Assembly: GCA_024681795.1 (NCBI GenBank) | Contig: JAILAD010000078.1 | Span: 1-64,000 of the forward strand | Length of the DNA: 64,000 nt | Reading direction: 5' to 3' | DNA from: Lachnospiraceae bacterium | Lineage (GTDB): Bacteria; Bacillota; Clostridia; Lachnospirales; Lachnospiraceae | Shown: positions 17,783 to 27,482 of the stretch, one piece after another | Layout: each line of letters starts with the position of its first letter | Numbering within the stretch: position 1 is the first letter of the stretch | The notes under the pieces: generated by a model | The model's input: the letters and a program-made list of their open reading frames with translations, nothing else | Told to the model about the DNA's origin: nothing | The model's database searches: none | Position numbers and translations under genes: made by a program

Positions 17783-19453
17783 ATGAAGACAGACATTCAG
17801 ATTGCACAGGAAGCCACTATGAAGCCCATCACGGAAGTTGCCGAGAGCCTCGGAATTTCCTTTGACGAGCTTGAACTTTACGGAAAGTACAAAGCAAAAA
17901 TTACAGATGATTATTTAAAACGTATTCAGTCCAATCCGAACGGAAAGCTGGTTTTGGTTACGGCAATTAATCCGACGCCTGCCGGAGAAGGAAAGACCAC
18001 GACAACCGTGGGTCTCGGACAGGCATTTGCAAAATTAAACAAAAAGGCTATCATTGCTCTTCGAGAGCCGTCACTCGGACCCTGCTTCGGAATCAAGGGC
18101 GGTGCCGCAGGCGGCGGATATGCACAGGTAGTTCCGATGGAAGATTTAAACCTTCATTTTACGGGTGATTTCCATGCAATTACCACCGCAAACAACCTCC
18201 TTGCAGCAATGCTTGACAATCATATCCAGCAGGGTAACCAGCTCGGTATCGATACCAGAATGGTAGTCTGGAAAAGATGCCTTGATATGAATGACAGAGC
18301 GCTTCGTAATGTCGTTATCGGTCTTGGTGCAAAGGCTGACGGTGTGGTAAGGGAAGATCATTTCTGCATCACCGTTGCATCCGAGATTATGGCGGTTCTT
18401 TGTCTGGCGGACGACATGGAAGATTTAAAAGCCCGTCTCGGACGTATCATCGTAGGATATAATTTTGAAGGAAAGCCGGTTACCGCGGCAGATCTCGGTG
18501 CGGTAGGCTCCATGGCGGCGCTTCTTAAGGATGCATTAAAGCCCAATCTGATTCAGACTCTTGAAAATACACCCGCGCTTGTTCACGGCGGACCTTTTGC
18601 AAATATCGCACACGGATGCAACTCCGTAAGAGCCACCAAGGCAGCATTGAAGATGGCAGATTACTGTATCACGGAGGCCGGCTTCGGTGCAGACCTCGGA
18701 GCAGAGAAATTCCTGGATATTAAATGCCGGATGGCAGGATTAAAGCCGGATGCAATTGTACTTGTTGCAACGATTCGTGCGTTAAAGTATAATGGTGGAG
18801 TTGCCAAAACAGATTTGGTACCGGAGAACCTGGAAGCACTGAAGAAAGGTATCGTAAATCTTGAGAAACATATTGAGAATCTCCAGAAATACGGTGTACC
18901 CGTAGTGGTTACGTTAAACTCCTTTGTTACCGATACTCCTGCGGAAACAGCATATGTAAAGCAGTTCTGTGAAGAAAGAGGCTGCGATTTTGCTCTTTCC
19001 GAAGTCTGGGAAAAGGGCGGAGAAGGCGGAATCGAACTTGCCAAGGCAGTTTTGAATACACTTGAGACCAAGGAAAGCAATTATCATTCCATTTATACGG
19101 ACGACCTTTCCTTAACGGAGAAAATCGAGACCATCGCGAAAGAGATTTACGGAGCAGACGGGGTTAATTATTCCGCAGCTGCAAAGAACCAGCTGAAAAA
19201 ACTCGAAGATCTCGGATTCGGAAACTTCCCGGTATGTATTGCAAAGACACAATACTCCTTATCCGACAATCCGGCGCTTCTCGGAAGACCGACCGGTTAC
19301 AATATCGAGGTTCGTGAAGCATATGTTTCCGCCGGCGCGGGATTTGTTGTTGCGATTACCGGTCAGATTATGACCATGCCCGGACTTCCCAAAGTACCCG
19401 CGGCACTTGGAATTGATGTTAACGAGGAAGGCAAGATTACCGGATTATTCTAA
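17783..19453 (+). CDS. fhs: Formate-tetrahydrofolate ligase
   Basis: The 556-residue protein is full length. The P-loop [18 protein letters not shown] (about 61-78) binds ATP, and other family blocks are [41 protein letters not shown] and the C-terminal [16 protein letters not shown]. It makes 10-formyl-THF from formate, ATP and THF, the entry to the methyl branch of acetogenesis, but most fermenters use it for purines, formyl-methionine or formate handling. FolD follows 30 bases later, so the operon interconverts formate and methylene-THF. AAGGAG lies 6 bases before ATG. Confidence 0.98.
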   Translation: MKTDIQIAQEATMKPITEVAESLGISFDELELYGKYKAKITDDYLKRIQSNPNGKLVLVTAINPTPAGEGKTTTTVGLGQAFAKLNKKAIIALREPSLGPCFGIKGGAAGGGYAQVVPMEDLNLHFTGDFHAITTANNLLAAMLDNHIQQGNQLGIDTRMVVWKRCLDMNDRALRNVVIGLGAKADGVVREDHFCITVASEIMAVLCLADDMEDLKARLGRIIVGYNFEGKPVTAADLGAVGSMAALLKDALKPNLIQTLENTPALVHGGPFANIAHGCNSVRATKAALKMADYCITEAGFGADLGAEKFLDIKCRMAGLKPDAIVLVATIRALKYNGGVAKTDLVPENLEALKKGIVNLEKHIENLQKYGVPVVVTLNSFVTDTPAETAYVKQFCEERGCDFALSEVWEKGGEGGIELAKAVLNTLETKESNYHSIYTDDLSLTEKIETIAKEIYGADGVNYSAAAKNQLKKLEDLGFGNFPVCIAKTQYSLSDNPALLGRPTGYNIEVREAYVSAGAGFVVAITGQIMTMPGLPKVPAALGIDVNEEGKITGLF

Positions 19454-19483
19454 TTATTTTAAAAATATGAATCGGAGACGGTT

Positions 19484-20329
19484 ATGTATCAGATTATAGA
19501 CGGAAAAGCAATATCCACCGCTTTAAAAGAGGAATTAAAGGAAAAAGTAACGAAACTGGCAGGACAGGGCATCACGCCCTGCCTCGCCGTGATTTTGGTC
19601 GGGGAAGATCCGGCTTCTGCTGTTTATGTCAATAATAAAAAGAAGGCATGTGAATTTATCGGAATCAAATCCCTTTCCTATGAACTTCCGGAAAGTACAT
19701 CCGAGGAAGAACTTTTAAAGTTAATCGAAACTTTAAACGCGGATGATTCCGTGAACGGAATTCTGGTTCAGCTTCCGCTTCCGAAACAGATTCATGAGGA
19801 TGCGGTGATCAAAGCCATTTCCCCGAAAAAGGACGTGGACGGATTTCATCCGGAGAGTGTCGGTGCACTCTGTATCGGACAGCCGGGATACGTATCCTGT
19901 ACCCCTGCCGGAATTATTGAACTTTTAAAGAGAAGTAACGTTGAAATCGAAGGAAAGGAATGTGTAATAATCGGCCGCAGCAATATCGTCGGAAAACCGA
20001 TGTCTTTACTGATGCTTCGTGAGAATGCAACGGTAACGGTCTGCCATTCCAGAACCCAAAAATTAAAAGAGGTATGCAAACGCGCGGATATCCTGATTGT
20101 GGCAATCGGAAAACCGAAGATGATTACCTCGGAATATGTGAAAGAAGGCGCTGTTGTAATTGATGTCGGAATTCATCGTCTTGAAGGAAAGAAGCTTTGC
20201 GGTGATGTGGATTTTGACGATGTTGCGCCGCATACGTCCGCCATTACGCCCGTACCCGGCGGCGTCGGTCCGATGACGATTGCAATGCTTATGAAGAACT
20301 GTGTGGAAAGTATCGGTTTTAGTTCATAA
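19484..20329 (+). CDS. folD: Bifunctional methylenetetrahydrofolate dehydrogenase / methenyl-THF cyclohydrolase
   Basis: The 281-residue protein has the standard FolD length. The substrate site motif VGEDPASAVYVNNKKKAC contains the catalytic Lys and Tyr, followed by LVQLPLPKQI, PKKDVDGFHPESVG, CTPAGIIELL, the NADP site IIGRSNIVGKPMSLLM, and TPVPGGVGPMTIAMLM. It links 5,10-methylene-THF to 10-formyl-THF in two steps using NADP(H). It sits right behind fhs, and a 5-formyl-THF salvage enzyme occurs elsewhere in the window (34643-35428). Confidence 0.98.
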   Translation: MYQIIDGKAISTALKEELKEKVTKLAGQGITPCLAVILVGEDPASAVYVNNKKKACEFIGIKSLSYELPESTSEEELLKLIETLNADDSVNGILVQLPLPKQIHEDAVIKAISPKKDVDGFHPESVGALCIGQPGYVSCTPAGIIELLKRSNVEIEGKECVIIGRSNIVGKPMSLLMLRENATVTVCHSRTQKLKEVCKRADILIVAIGKPKMITSEYVKEGAVVIDVGIHRLEGKKLCGDVDFDDVAPHTSAITPVPGGVGPMTIAMLMKNCVESIGFSS

Positions 20330-20391
20330 GAATATATACGGTATTGAACGGATTTGATTTTTATTACAGATAAAATTTTAGGAGACAGAAT

Positions 20392-22233
20392 ATGATTTGT
20401 CCAAAATGCGGGGCAAAAATTGAAGAGGGAATGTTACTCTGCAGCCGTTGCGGTGCAGAGATTAAGTATGTTCCGGATTTTGATCCTGAATTGGAAAACA
20501 GCATACAGGAATCCCTGTCCAATGTTGCGGCAAGCATGAAACGGGATTTGGAAGATTTTGAAGATGATACAGTGGGCGGTCTTGATCAGGAACTTTTGGA
20601 CCAGTACGGTCTCGGTGATGAAGACCTGGAACGTTTTCCTACACAGGAAGTACCGACTAAAGCAACCATTAAGAAAATGCCTACGCAGGAAATTTCTCCT
20701 GAAAAGATTCGCAAAATGACGGGAAAGAACCGGAACGGCAAAAGAAACGCGAGCTCCGGGGCAAAAGCAAAGCCTGTTCCGAAACAGACCAAACCCAAAA
20801 ATTCCGAGGATTCTTATGATGATGATTTTGATGAGGATTTCTGGGATGTGGAGGAAGCACTCGATTTCACAGGCGGCGGCAGATTCGTGAAAAAAATTAC
20901 GGGGAACATTTTTTCCCGCGTTATTTTGATTTTGTTTTTGATTGTTTTCATCGGAATTATCGTTTCGGTTTCGATTTTTATCTCCGGCAGAATTAAGAAG
21001 AATTCATTTGAATACAAATACGAGCAGGCACATCTGGCATACGGACAGGGGGATTACGCACATGCGGTAAGTTATATGGAATCCGCTGCCAATATGCATT
21101 ATGATGATTTGACCGTGCAGTACGAACTTGCTGATTATTACACGAAAAACAACCAGAAGCAGAATGCAATTCTGACTTACCGGAATATCATTCGTGATTT
21201 TGACACCGATGTTCTGGTTGCATATACGAAACTGTTTGCAATATACGAGGAAATGGGTGATTTTGAATCCATTAACGAGGTACTCGCTCAGACTGACGAT
21301 CCGAACATTATCAGTCAGTTCCAGCAGTATCTGGCGGATGCACCGCAATTTTCCGTGCCTCCTGGAACTTATGACGATCCGGTATATCTGATTATTACCG
21401 GAAATCCCTCCGGAAAAATATATTATACGACGGACGGCTCAACACCGGACAATGAGTCAACGGAATATACGTCCCCTTTGTATTTTGAAAAAGGAGCTTT
21501 TCATATCCGTGCGATTTATATTAATTCCTTCGGCCTGATGAGTGAAATTACGGAAGGGGATTATTCCATCAATGTTGCGGTTCCCGATTCACCGATAATA
21601 AACATTGAGTCGGGAGAATACGTTACTCCTAAAATGATAGCAGTGGAAGATATTCCGGAGGACTGTGTTGTATATTATACGACTGACGGAACACTTCCCA
21701 CAAAGGACAGTAATGTATACAAGAATCCGATTCTGATGCCGCTTGGCTCATCGCAGCTTCAGTTTGTTACCTATAATTTCGATGATGTTCCGAGCGAACC
21801 GACCGTGCGAGATTTCCTGTATTTGCAGGATGAAAGTCTGGTAACGGCCGTGGATGCAACAAACATTGTTGCCATGTACCGGATGTCACTCGGAGGAATG
21901 GCGGACCTTGACGGTACGCTTACGACCATTTCCGGAAAACTTCTGTTCTTATGTGAAGCGGCAATTGATTTTAATGAGAGCAAGGACACTGAAGAAACGG
22001 AAGAAATAGATCCTGTAAAGGCAAAAGAAAGAGCGAATATTTATTACGTTATCAATGAGTATTATCAGGATACCAATTCGGGATCCATTATGAAGACCGG
22101 ATATACATACTGCGTATCCACAAAGGATATGATGGATTACGGTACTTTAAAGGTAAATGCAAACGGAGATTATGTTTATACAAGAGCTCCTCTGCCTCCT
22201 CCGCCTCCTCCGGCTGAAGAGAGTTATGAGTGA
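20392..22233 (+). CDS. Zinc-ribbon membrane protein with TPR and chitobiase-type surface domains
   Basis: The 613-residue protein starts with a four-Cys zinc ribbon, CPKCGAKI and CSRCGAEI (residues 3-23). An acidic and Lys/Pro-rich linker (about 30-165), one transmembrane helix (about 180-203), TPR-like helices (about 210-310), and two copies of a beta-sandwich with YYTTDGSTP or YYTTDGTLP follow (about 325-395 and 405-480). That last motif marks CHB_HEX_C-type domains. The C-terminus ends in a PPPPPPP-containing tail. The ribbon should be cytoplasmic and the rest outside. The role is unknown; a scaffold or wall-contact function is speculation. The gene stands between folD and nfnA with gaps of about 60 bases on both sides. 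Confidence 0.8.
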   Translation: MICPKCGAKIEEGMLLCSRCGAEIKYVPDFDPELENSIQESLSNVAASMKRDLEDFEDDTVGGLDQELLDQYGLGDEDLERFPTQEVPTKATIKKMPTQEISPEKIRKMTGKNRNGKRNASSGAKAKPVPKQTKPKNSEDSYDDDFDEDFWDVEEALDFTGGGRFVKKITGNIFSRVILILFLIVFIGIIVSVSIFISGRIKKNSFEYKYEQAHLAYGQGDYAHAVSYMESAANMHYDDLTVQYELADYYTKNNQKQNAILTYRNIIRDFDTDVLVAYTKLFAIYEEMGDFESINEVLAQTDDPNIISQFQQYLADAPQFSVPPGTYDDPVYLIITGNPSGKIYYTTDGSTPDNESTEYTSPLYFEKGAFHIRAIYINSFGLMSEITEGDYSINVAVPDSPIINIESGEYVTPKMIAVEDIPEDCVVYYTTDGTLPTKDSNVYKNPILMPLGSSQLQFVTYNFDDVPSEPTVRDFLYLQDESLVTAVDATNIVAMYRMSLGGMADLDGTLTTISGKLLFLCEAAIDFNESKDTEETEEIDPVKAKERANIYYVINEYYQDTNSGSIMKTGYTYCVSTKDMMDYGTLKVNANGDYVYTRAPLPPPPPPAEESYE

Positions 22234-22296
22234 TTTATATAAAACCGATATGAAAAGATAAAAACGGCATTAAAAGAATAAGGAAGGAACAAAAAA

Positions 22297-23184
22297 ATGT
22301 ACAAGATTCTGGAAGCAAAAGAACTTGCGAGCAACATTTACAAATGGGTTGTGGAAGCGCCCAGATGTGCCGCAAACTGTGAACCGGGCCAATTTGTAAT
22401 TGTGCGCGCAACCGAGGACGCAGAGCGTATTCCGCTGACCATCTGCGATTATGACAGGGAAAAGGGAACCGTGACCATCGTCGTTCAGGTAATCGGTGAA
22501 GGAACGTATCTGATGTCATCCTTAAAAGAGGGAGATTATTTCCATGATTTTGTGGGCCCTTTGGGAAAACCCTCGGAATTTGTTACGGAAGATTTAGAAT
22601 CCTTAAAGAATAAAAAAATCCTGTTTGTAGCGGGAGGTCTCGGAACCGCACCCGTATATCCGCAGGTAAAATGGCTTCATGAGCACGGAATTGCGGCAGA
22701 TGCAATCGTAGGTGCAAAGACAAAAGATTTAGTCATTATGGAAGAAGAAATGTCTGCGGTAGCCGGCAATCTTTATATCACAACAGATGACGGTTCCTAC
22801 GGAAGAAGCGGAATGGTAACCAGGGTTCTGGAAGACCTTTATGCGGAAGGCAAGTCCTATGATGTATGTGTTACCATCGGACCGATGATCATGATGAAAT
22901 TCGTATGTCTTTTAACGAAAAAATTAAACCTTCATACCATTGTTTCCATGAACCCGATTATGGTTGACGGAACCGGTATGTGCGGTGCGTGCCGTCTGAA
23001 AGTCGGTGACGAGATTAAATTTGCATGCGTTGACGGTCCGGAATTTGACGGACATCTGGTAGATTTCGATCAGGCAATGAAACGCCAGCAGATGTATAAA
23101 ACAAAAGAAGGCAGGGCATATCTTGCCGCTAAAGAAGGAAAAACCCACCATGGCGGATGCGGTAATTGCGGAGGTGAAGAATAA
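22297..23184 (+). CDS. nfnA: NADH-dependent ferredoxin:NADP oxidoreductase, small subunit
   Basis: The 295-residue protein is a ferredoxin-NADP reductase-like FAD/NAD(H) module with RIPLTICDYD in the FAD region, VAGGLGTAPVYPQ for the nucleotide, and a C-terminal 2Fe-2S site in VDGTGMCGACR and FACVDGPEF (Cys about 229, 232 and 244). NfnA is reported to use an Asp as fourth ligand, and Asp 224 is in the right place. A Cys/His/Gly-rich tail (HHGGCGNCGG) follows. With NfnB it bifurcates electrons among NADPH, NAD+ and ferredoxin. A lone copy could be the sulfide dehydrogenase or PyrK-like homologue, but the coupled NfnB makes Nfn the best call. It overlaps nfnB by 1 base. Confidence 0.92.
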   Translation: MYKILEAKELASNIYKWVVEAPRCAANCEPGQFVIVRATEDAERIPLTICDYDREKGTVTIVVQVIGEGTYLMSSLKEGDYFHDFVGPLGKPSEFVTEDLESLKNKKILFVAGGLGTAPVYPQVKWLHEHGIAADAIVGAKTKDLVIMEEEMSAVAGNLYITTDDGSYGRSGMVTRVLEDLYAEGKSYDVCVTIGPMIMMKFVCLLTKKLNLHTIVSMNPIMVDGTGMCGACRLKVGDEIKFACVDGPEFDGHLVDFDQAMKRQQMYKTKEGRAYLAAKEGKTHHGGCGNCGGEE

Positions 23185-24563
23185 TGGACGTAATGAAGAA
23201 AGTACCCATCAAAGAGCAGGAACCGAAGGTCCGCGCTACGAATTTTGAAGAAGTATGCCTGGGATACACTAAAGAGGAAGCAATGGAAGAGGCGGGAAGA
23301 TGCTTAAACTGCAAGAATCCCCTCTGTGTACAGGGATGCCCCGTATCCATTCATATTCCCGATTTCATCAAACAGGTAAAGGAAGGTGATTTTGAAGGCG
23401 CTTACCATACCATTACATTATCCTCGTCACTTCCGGCGGTTTGCGGTCGTGTCTGCCCGCAGGAAACACAGTGTGAAGGAAAATGTGTCAGAGGAATCAA
23501 GGGAGAAGCCGTTTCCATCGGTAAACTCGAGAGATTCGTTGCTGACTGGGCATTTGAAAACAACGTACATCCGAAGGAAAATCCGAACAAGAACGGAAAG
23601 AAGGTCGCTGTAATCGGTTCCGGTCCTTCCGGATTGTCTTGTGCGGGCGACCTTGCAAAACTCGGATATGACGTAACCGTATTTGAAGCACTTCATGAAC
23701 TCGGCGGCGTTTTGGTATACGGAATTCCCGAATTCCGTCTTCCGAAGGAAAGAGTCGTAAAGAAAGAAATAGAGAACGTTAAAGCACTCGGTGTTAAATT
23801 CGAAACGAACGTAATTATCGGAAAGAGTGTTACAATTGATGAACTGATGGAAAAAGAGCATTTTGATGCCGTATTCATCGGCTCCGGTGCAGGACTTCCG
23901 AAATTTATGGGAATTCCGGGCGAGAATTTGAGCGGTGTATTCTCCGCAAATGAATACTTAACCAGAAGCAATCTGATGAAGGCTTTTGATCCGGATTCCA
24001 CCACGCCGATTATGATCGGTAAGAAAACCGTTGTTGTCGGAGGAGGAAACGTGGCAATGGATGCCGCAAGAACGGCTCTTCGCCTCGGTTCCGAAGTTTA
24101 TATCGTTTACAGAAGATCGGAAGCGGAACTTCCCGCAAGAGCGGAAGAAGTACATCATGCAAAAGAGGAAGGAATCGAATTCCATCTTCTTACCAATCCG
24201 GTTGAAATTTTAGAAGATGAAAACGGCTGGGTAAATGGAATCAAATGCGTCAAGATGGAACTTGGCGAGCCGGATGCATCCGGAAGAAGACGTCCCGTTG
24301 AAATTGCCGGATCCGAATATGTTATTGACTGTGACGTAGTCATCATGGCACTCGGAACATCCCCGAATCCTTTGATTTCTTCTACTACAAAGGGGCTTGA
24401 AATCAACGGAAGGAAATGTATCATTGCCGAAGAAAACGGTGCAACCACCAAAGAAGGTGTTTACGCCGGCGGTGATGCCGTTACCGGTGCAGCAACCGTT
24501 ATTCTTGCAATGGGTGCGGGAAGAGCAGCTGCAAAGGGAATCGATGAATTTTTAAGCAAATAA
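23184..24563 (+). CDS. nfnB: NfnB / GltD-like large subunit of the Nfn transhydrogenase
   Basis: The 459-residue protein has an N-terminal double 4Fe-4S domain (CLNCKNPLCVQGCPVSIHIP and VCGRVCPQETQCEGKCVRG) and two dinucleotide sites: AVIGSGPSGLSCAGDLAKLG for FAD and VVGGGNVAMDAARTALRLG for NADPH. The end (VYAGGDAVTGAATVILAMGAGR) is conserved. The same architecture serves as the small subunit of glutamate synthase, but no glutamate synthase large subunit is nearby and nfnA is translationally coupled (TAATG overlap), so Nfn is preferred. The complex balances NADPH, NADH and reduced ferredoxin in anaerobes. Confidence 0.93.
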   Translation: MDVMKKVPIKEQEPKVRATNFEEVCLGYTKEEAMEEAGRCLNCKNPLCVQGCPVSIHIPDFIKQVKEGDFEGAYHTITLSSSLPAVCGRVCPQETQCEGKCVRGIKGEAVSIGKLERFVADWAFENNVHPKENPNKNGKKVAVIGSGPSGLSCAGDLAKLGYDVTVFEALHELGGVLVYGIPEFRLPKERVVKKEIENVKALGVKFETNVIIGKSVTIDELMEKEHFDAVFIGSGAGLPKFMGIPGENLSGVFSANEYLTRSNLMKAFDPDSTTPIMIGKKTVVVGGGNVAMDAARTALRLGSEVYIVYRRSEAELPARAEEVHHAKEEGIEFHLLTNPVEILEDENGWVNGIKCVKMELGEPDASGRRRPVEIAGSEYVIDCDVVIMALGTSPNPLISSTTKGLEINGRKCIIAEENGATTKEGVYAGGDAVTGAATVILAMGAGRAAAKGIDEFLSK

Positions 24564-24622
24564 TTGTAAGAATAAAGTATTAAACAAAGTAATAAAAACG
24601 GAATGGAATTTGGAGAGTTAAT

Positions 24623-25570
24623 ATGCCCTGGTGTCCGAAATGCAGAAATGAATACAGAGAAGGATTTACGGTTTGTGCCGATTGCGGCGTTGAGCTTGTT
24701 GACAGGCTCGACGAAGCAAAGGCCGATACCGTAATGATTATAAGCGGTCCGACTGAGGAAATGAATCGGGTTTACGAGTTTCTACAGGACAATAAAATCA
24801 AAGGGGTTTACCTGGAGGAATCAGAAGAAGGGATTACACTGATTCAGGGCGAAAAGAAATACCTGAAGGAAATCACGTTTGCAATAAAGACTTATTTTGA
24901 TAAACGCAGGGAAGAAATGGATGAGTATGTTCAGAAACAGCAGGAACAGCTCCATGCCAAATTCGGATCTGATGAAGATGACGAGGATGACGAAACCGAT
25001 TCAGATGATTCGGAGGGCATCAGTCTTGACGATGACGATGATGAAGAGGATGACGATGACGATGAAGAGGACTCCCTCAGAAAAACAAAAAAAGATTCCG
25101 GGGCATTTCGTTCATCCAAAGAAAAGGCTGATGATGCAAAAAACTCTGCAGTTGCCCTGATACTGATGGGCGTTCTGGGACTTACGTTTGAGGGGCTTGT
25201 TGTATTTCATGTTCTTCCGCTTACCATCAACGGAACACCCGGAAAAGTGCTGTATGCATTTATGGCGGTAGTATTCTTAATTCTTCTCTGTTTCGGAATT
25301 ATGTCGATTTTTACCGCGAAAAGACTCAGGGCTTCCATTGTGGACGAAAGCAACTTAAAAGAAGAAATTCTGAAATTCTGCAAATACGAGGCCGTGGAAA
25401 CCGCCAACAAACTGATTAAGGTTACCGATGACAGCGAGGACGAGACGGTTTATTTTGCAAGAATGGATTTCTTAAAGAGTGCCATTAAAAGGGAACCGAA
25501 GTTCAAAGATGTGGAAGATGCGACAATTGACGGACTTCTGGATGAGAATTACAAAGATCTTTTCGGCTGA
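24623..25570 (+). CDS. Zinc-ribbon, DUF2007-like acidic membrane protein
   Basis: The 315-residue protein starts with a zinc ribbon (CPKCRNEY and CADCGVEL, residues 4-24). A DUF2007-like signal-transduction fold follows (about 34-95, MIISGPTEEMNRVYEFLQDN). Next come an Asp/Glu-rich run (about 113-155), two transmembrane helices (about 175-198 and 206-228), and a soluble C-terminus. The function is unknown; similar proteins are frequent in Lachnospiraceae. The Asp/Glu run is encoded by GAT/GAC/GAA/GAG repeats and creates a false poly-serine frame on the other strand. The gene lies 14 bases before rlmH. Confidence 0.75.
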   Translation: MPWCPKCRNEYREGFTVCADCGVELVDRLDEAKADTVMIISGPTEEMNRVYEFLQDNKIKGVYLEESEEGITLIQGEKKYLKEITFAIKTYFDKRREEMDEYVQKQQEQLHAKFGSDEDDEDDETDSDDSEGISLDDDDDEEDDDDDEEDSLRKTKKDSGAFRSSKEKADDAKNSAVALILMGVLGLTFEGLVVFHVLPLTINGTPGKVLYAFMAVVFLILLCFGIMSIFTAKRLRASIVDESNLKEEILKFCKYEAVETANKLIKVTDDSEDETVYFARMDFLKSAIKREPKFKDVEDATIDGLLDENYKDLFG

Positions 25571-25584
25571 TATAAGGCGGTATT

Positions 25585-26064
25585 ATGAAAATCACGATTA
25601 TCGGAGTCGGAAAAATCAAAGAAACTTATTTCCGTGATGCCATTGCGGAATATTCCAAAAGACTTTCAAAATATTGTAAATATCAGATTATCGAAGTTTC
25701 GGATGAGGAATGTCCGGAAAACGCCAAAGCGGCGGAAGAGGAGCAGATTAAAAACCGTGAGGGAGAAAGAATTTTAAAAAAAATCCCGTCCGGTGCATAT
25801 GTGATTGCTCTTGCCATTGACGGTAAAAAAACAGACAGTGTCGGTTTTTCCAAAGAACTGGAGCATATTTTTCTTTCCGGAAAGAATGAAATCTGCTTCA
25901 TTATCGGAGGGTCTATCGGGTTATCCGAAACGGTTTTAACCGCAGCAGACCGGAAATTAAGTTTTTCCGATATGACATTTCCGCATCAGCTGATGAGAGT
26001 CATTTTGTCCGAGCAGATTTACCGGGCTTTCCGGATTATGAATCACGAACCGTACCATAAATAA
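25585..26064 (+). CDS. rlmH: 23S rRNA pseudouridine-1915 N3-methyltransferase RlmH
   Basis: The 159-residue protein is a SPOUT methyltransferase of exact family length. It has MKITIIGVGKIKE, YSKRL, the knot region FIIGGSIGLS, and the conserved end SFSDMTFPHQLMRVILSEQIYRAFRI followed by the tail HEPYHK, which reaches the SAM site and substrate. It methylates pseudouridine 1915 in helix 69 of assembled 70S ribosomes. AAGGCGG precedes ATG. Confidence 0.98.
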   Translation: MKITIIGVGKIKETYFRDAIAEYSKRLSKYCKYQIIEVSDEECPENAKAAEEEQIKNREGERILKKIPSGAYVIALAIDGKKTDSVGFSKELEHIFLSGKNEICFIIGGSIGLSETVLTAADRKLSFSDMTFPHQLMRVILSEQIYRAFRIMNHEPYHK

Positions 26065-26113
26065 ATTGTTTAAAGAATGCGTTTAAAAAAAGCGGTATTC
26101 GGAGGTAACGATT

Positions 26114-27424
26114 ATGCGCATGTACGACCTGATTATGAAAAAAAGAAACGGTTATGCACTTACCGAAGAAGAAATAAAGTATATGATAAGCGGCTACACG
26201 AAAGGCGATATCCCTGATTATCAGATGTCTGCTTTTACGATGGCCGTTTATTTTCGCGGAATGAATGAAGAAGAGACCTATCATCTGACCATGGAAATGG
26301 CTCACAGCGGGGAATTGCTTGATTTATCCGGGATTCCCGGAATTAAAGTGGACAAACATTCGACGGGCGGAGTCGGTGACAAGACTTCTCTGGCGGTAAT
26401 GCCGCTTCTTGCCTCATTCGGACTGAAAAGTGCAAAAATGTCCGGAAGGGGACTTGGTCACACCGGCGGAACGGTTGACAAACTTGAGAGTTTCAGCGGC
26501 TTTCATACGGAAATATCGATGGAACAGTTTATCAATCAGGTAAAGGATGTGGGGATTTCCATTATCGGACAGACCAAGGATCTGGCTCCTGCGGACAAGA
26601 AATTATATGCGCTACGTGACGTTACCGCAACGGTTGAAAACATTTCCTTAATCGCATCTTCCATTATGAGTAAGAAGCTGGCTGCGGGTGCAAGTGTAAT
26701 TTTACTTGACGTAAAGACCGGAAGCGGAGCATTTATGAAAACGGAAGCAGATTCCGTTGCACTTGCGGAAGAAATGGTAAAAATCGGTAAAAATGCCGGC
26801 CGCACCATGATTGCGGTAATTTCGGATATGAACCAGCCCCTCGGAAATGCGGTCGGAAATGCACTTGAAGTAAAAGAAGCAATTGCAACCTTAAACGGAG
26901 AGGGTCCGGAAGACTTTACGAAACTGGTTTACGAGATTGTTTCCGAATTTCTTTTAAAAACAGGTCTTGCGAAGAGCAAAGACGAAGCATTTGCAATGAT
27001 TGATGAAAAGATTGCAAAGAAAGAAGGCCTTGAAAAACTTGCGCTGTTTGTGGAGGCACAGGGCGGAACGAAAGAGGAAGTTTACCATCCTGAGCTTCTT
27101 CCGAAAGCGGAATATGTGATGGAAATCAAATCCGATAAAGAAGGTTATATTTCGCATATTCAATGCGAAGAAATCGGGATTTGTTCCATGATGCTCGGCG
27201 GCGGAAGAGAGAAAAAAGAGGATATCATCGATCCTGCAGTCGGAATCGTGCTTTCGAAAAAAGTCGGGGATTTTGTTAATGACGGAGAAACACTGGCAGT
27301 GATGCATTATAATTCCGCGACACATACACCTCCGCTTGATGCGGTTAAAAGATTCCTTTCCGCATACACGATTTCCGATGAAAAGCCGGTAAAGCTGCCG
27401 CTGATTTATAAAATCATAGATTAA
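26114..27424 (+). CDS. pdp: Pyrimidine-nucleoside phosphorylase
   Basis: The 436-residue protein belongs to nucleoside phosphorylase family II. It begins MRMYDLIMKKRNGYALTEEEI and carries the phosphate and base site KHSTGGVGDKTSLAV, the GRGLGHTGGTVDKLE signature, and the lysine-containing SIMSKKLAAG stretch. The C-terminal domain has YNSATHTPPLDAVKRFL. It splits uridine, thymidine or deoxyuridine with phosphate for salvage. Firmicutes enzymes of this kind accept several pyrimidines, so pdp is preferred over deoA. GGAGG lies 8 bases before ATG. Confidence 0.95.
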   Translation: MRMYDLIMKKRNGYALTEEEIKYMISGYTKGDIPDYQMSAFTMAVYFRGMNEEETYHLTMEMAHSGELLDLSGIPGIKVDKHSTGGVGDKTSLAVMPLLASFGLKSAKMSGRGLGHTGGTVDKLESFSGFHTEISMEQFINQVKDVGISIIGQTKDLAPADKKLYALRDVTATVENISLIASSIMSKKLAAGASVILLDVKTGSGAFMKTEADSVALAEEMVKIGKNAGRTMIAVISDMNQPLGNAVGNALEVKEAIATLNGEGPEDFTKLVYEIVSEFLLKTGLAKSKDEAFAMIDEKIAKKEGLEKLALFVEAQGGTKEEVYHPELLPKAEYVMEIKSDKEGYISHIQCEEIGICSMMLGGGREKKEDIIDPAVGIVLSKKVGDFVNDGETLAVMHYNSATHTPPLDAVKRFLSAYTISDEKPVKLPLIYKIID

Positions 27425-27482
27425 AAATGCCGGAACCGAAAGAAAAAACGAGAAACGAAGCATTGAATATTTACGGAATTAT

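Noticed and set aside
23184..24563. Glutamate synthase small subunit
   Set aside because: No large subunit is nearby and the gene is translationally coupled to an nfnA-type partner.
24931..25119. Minus-strand poly-serine frame
   Set aside because: It is the reverse reading of the Asp/Glu run in the 24623-25570 protein and has no ribosome binding site.
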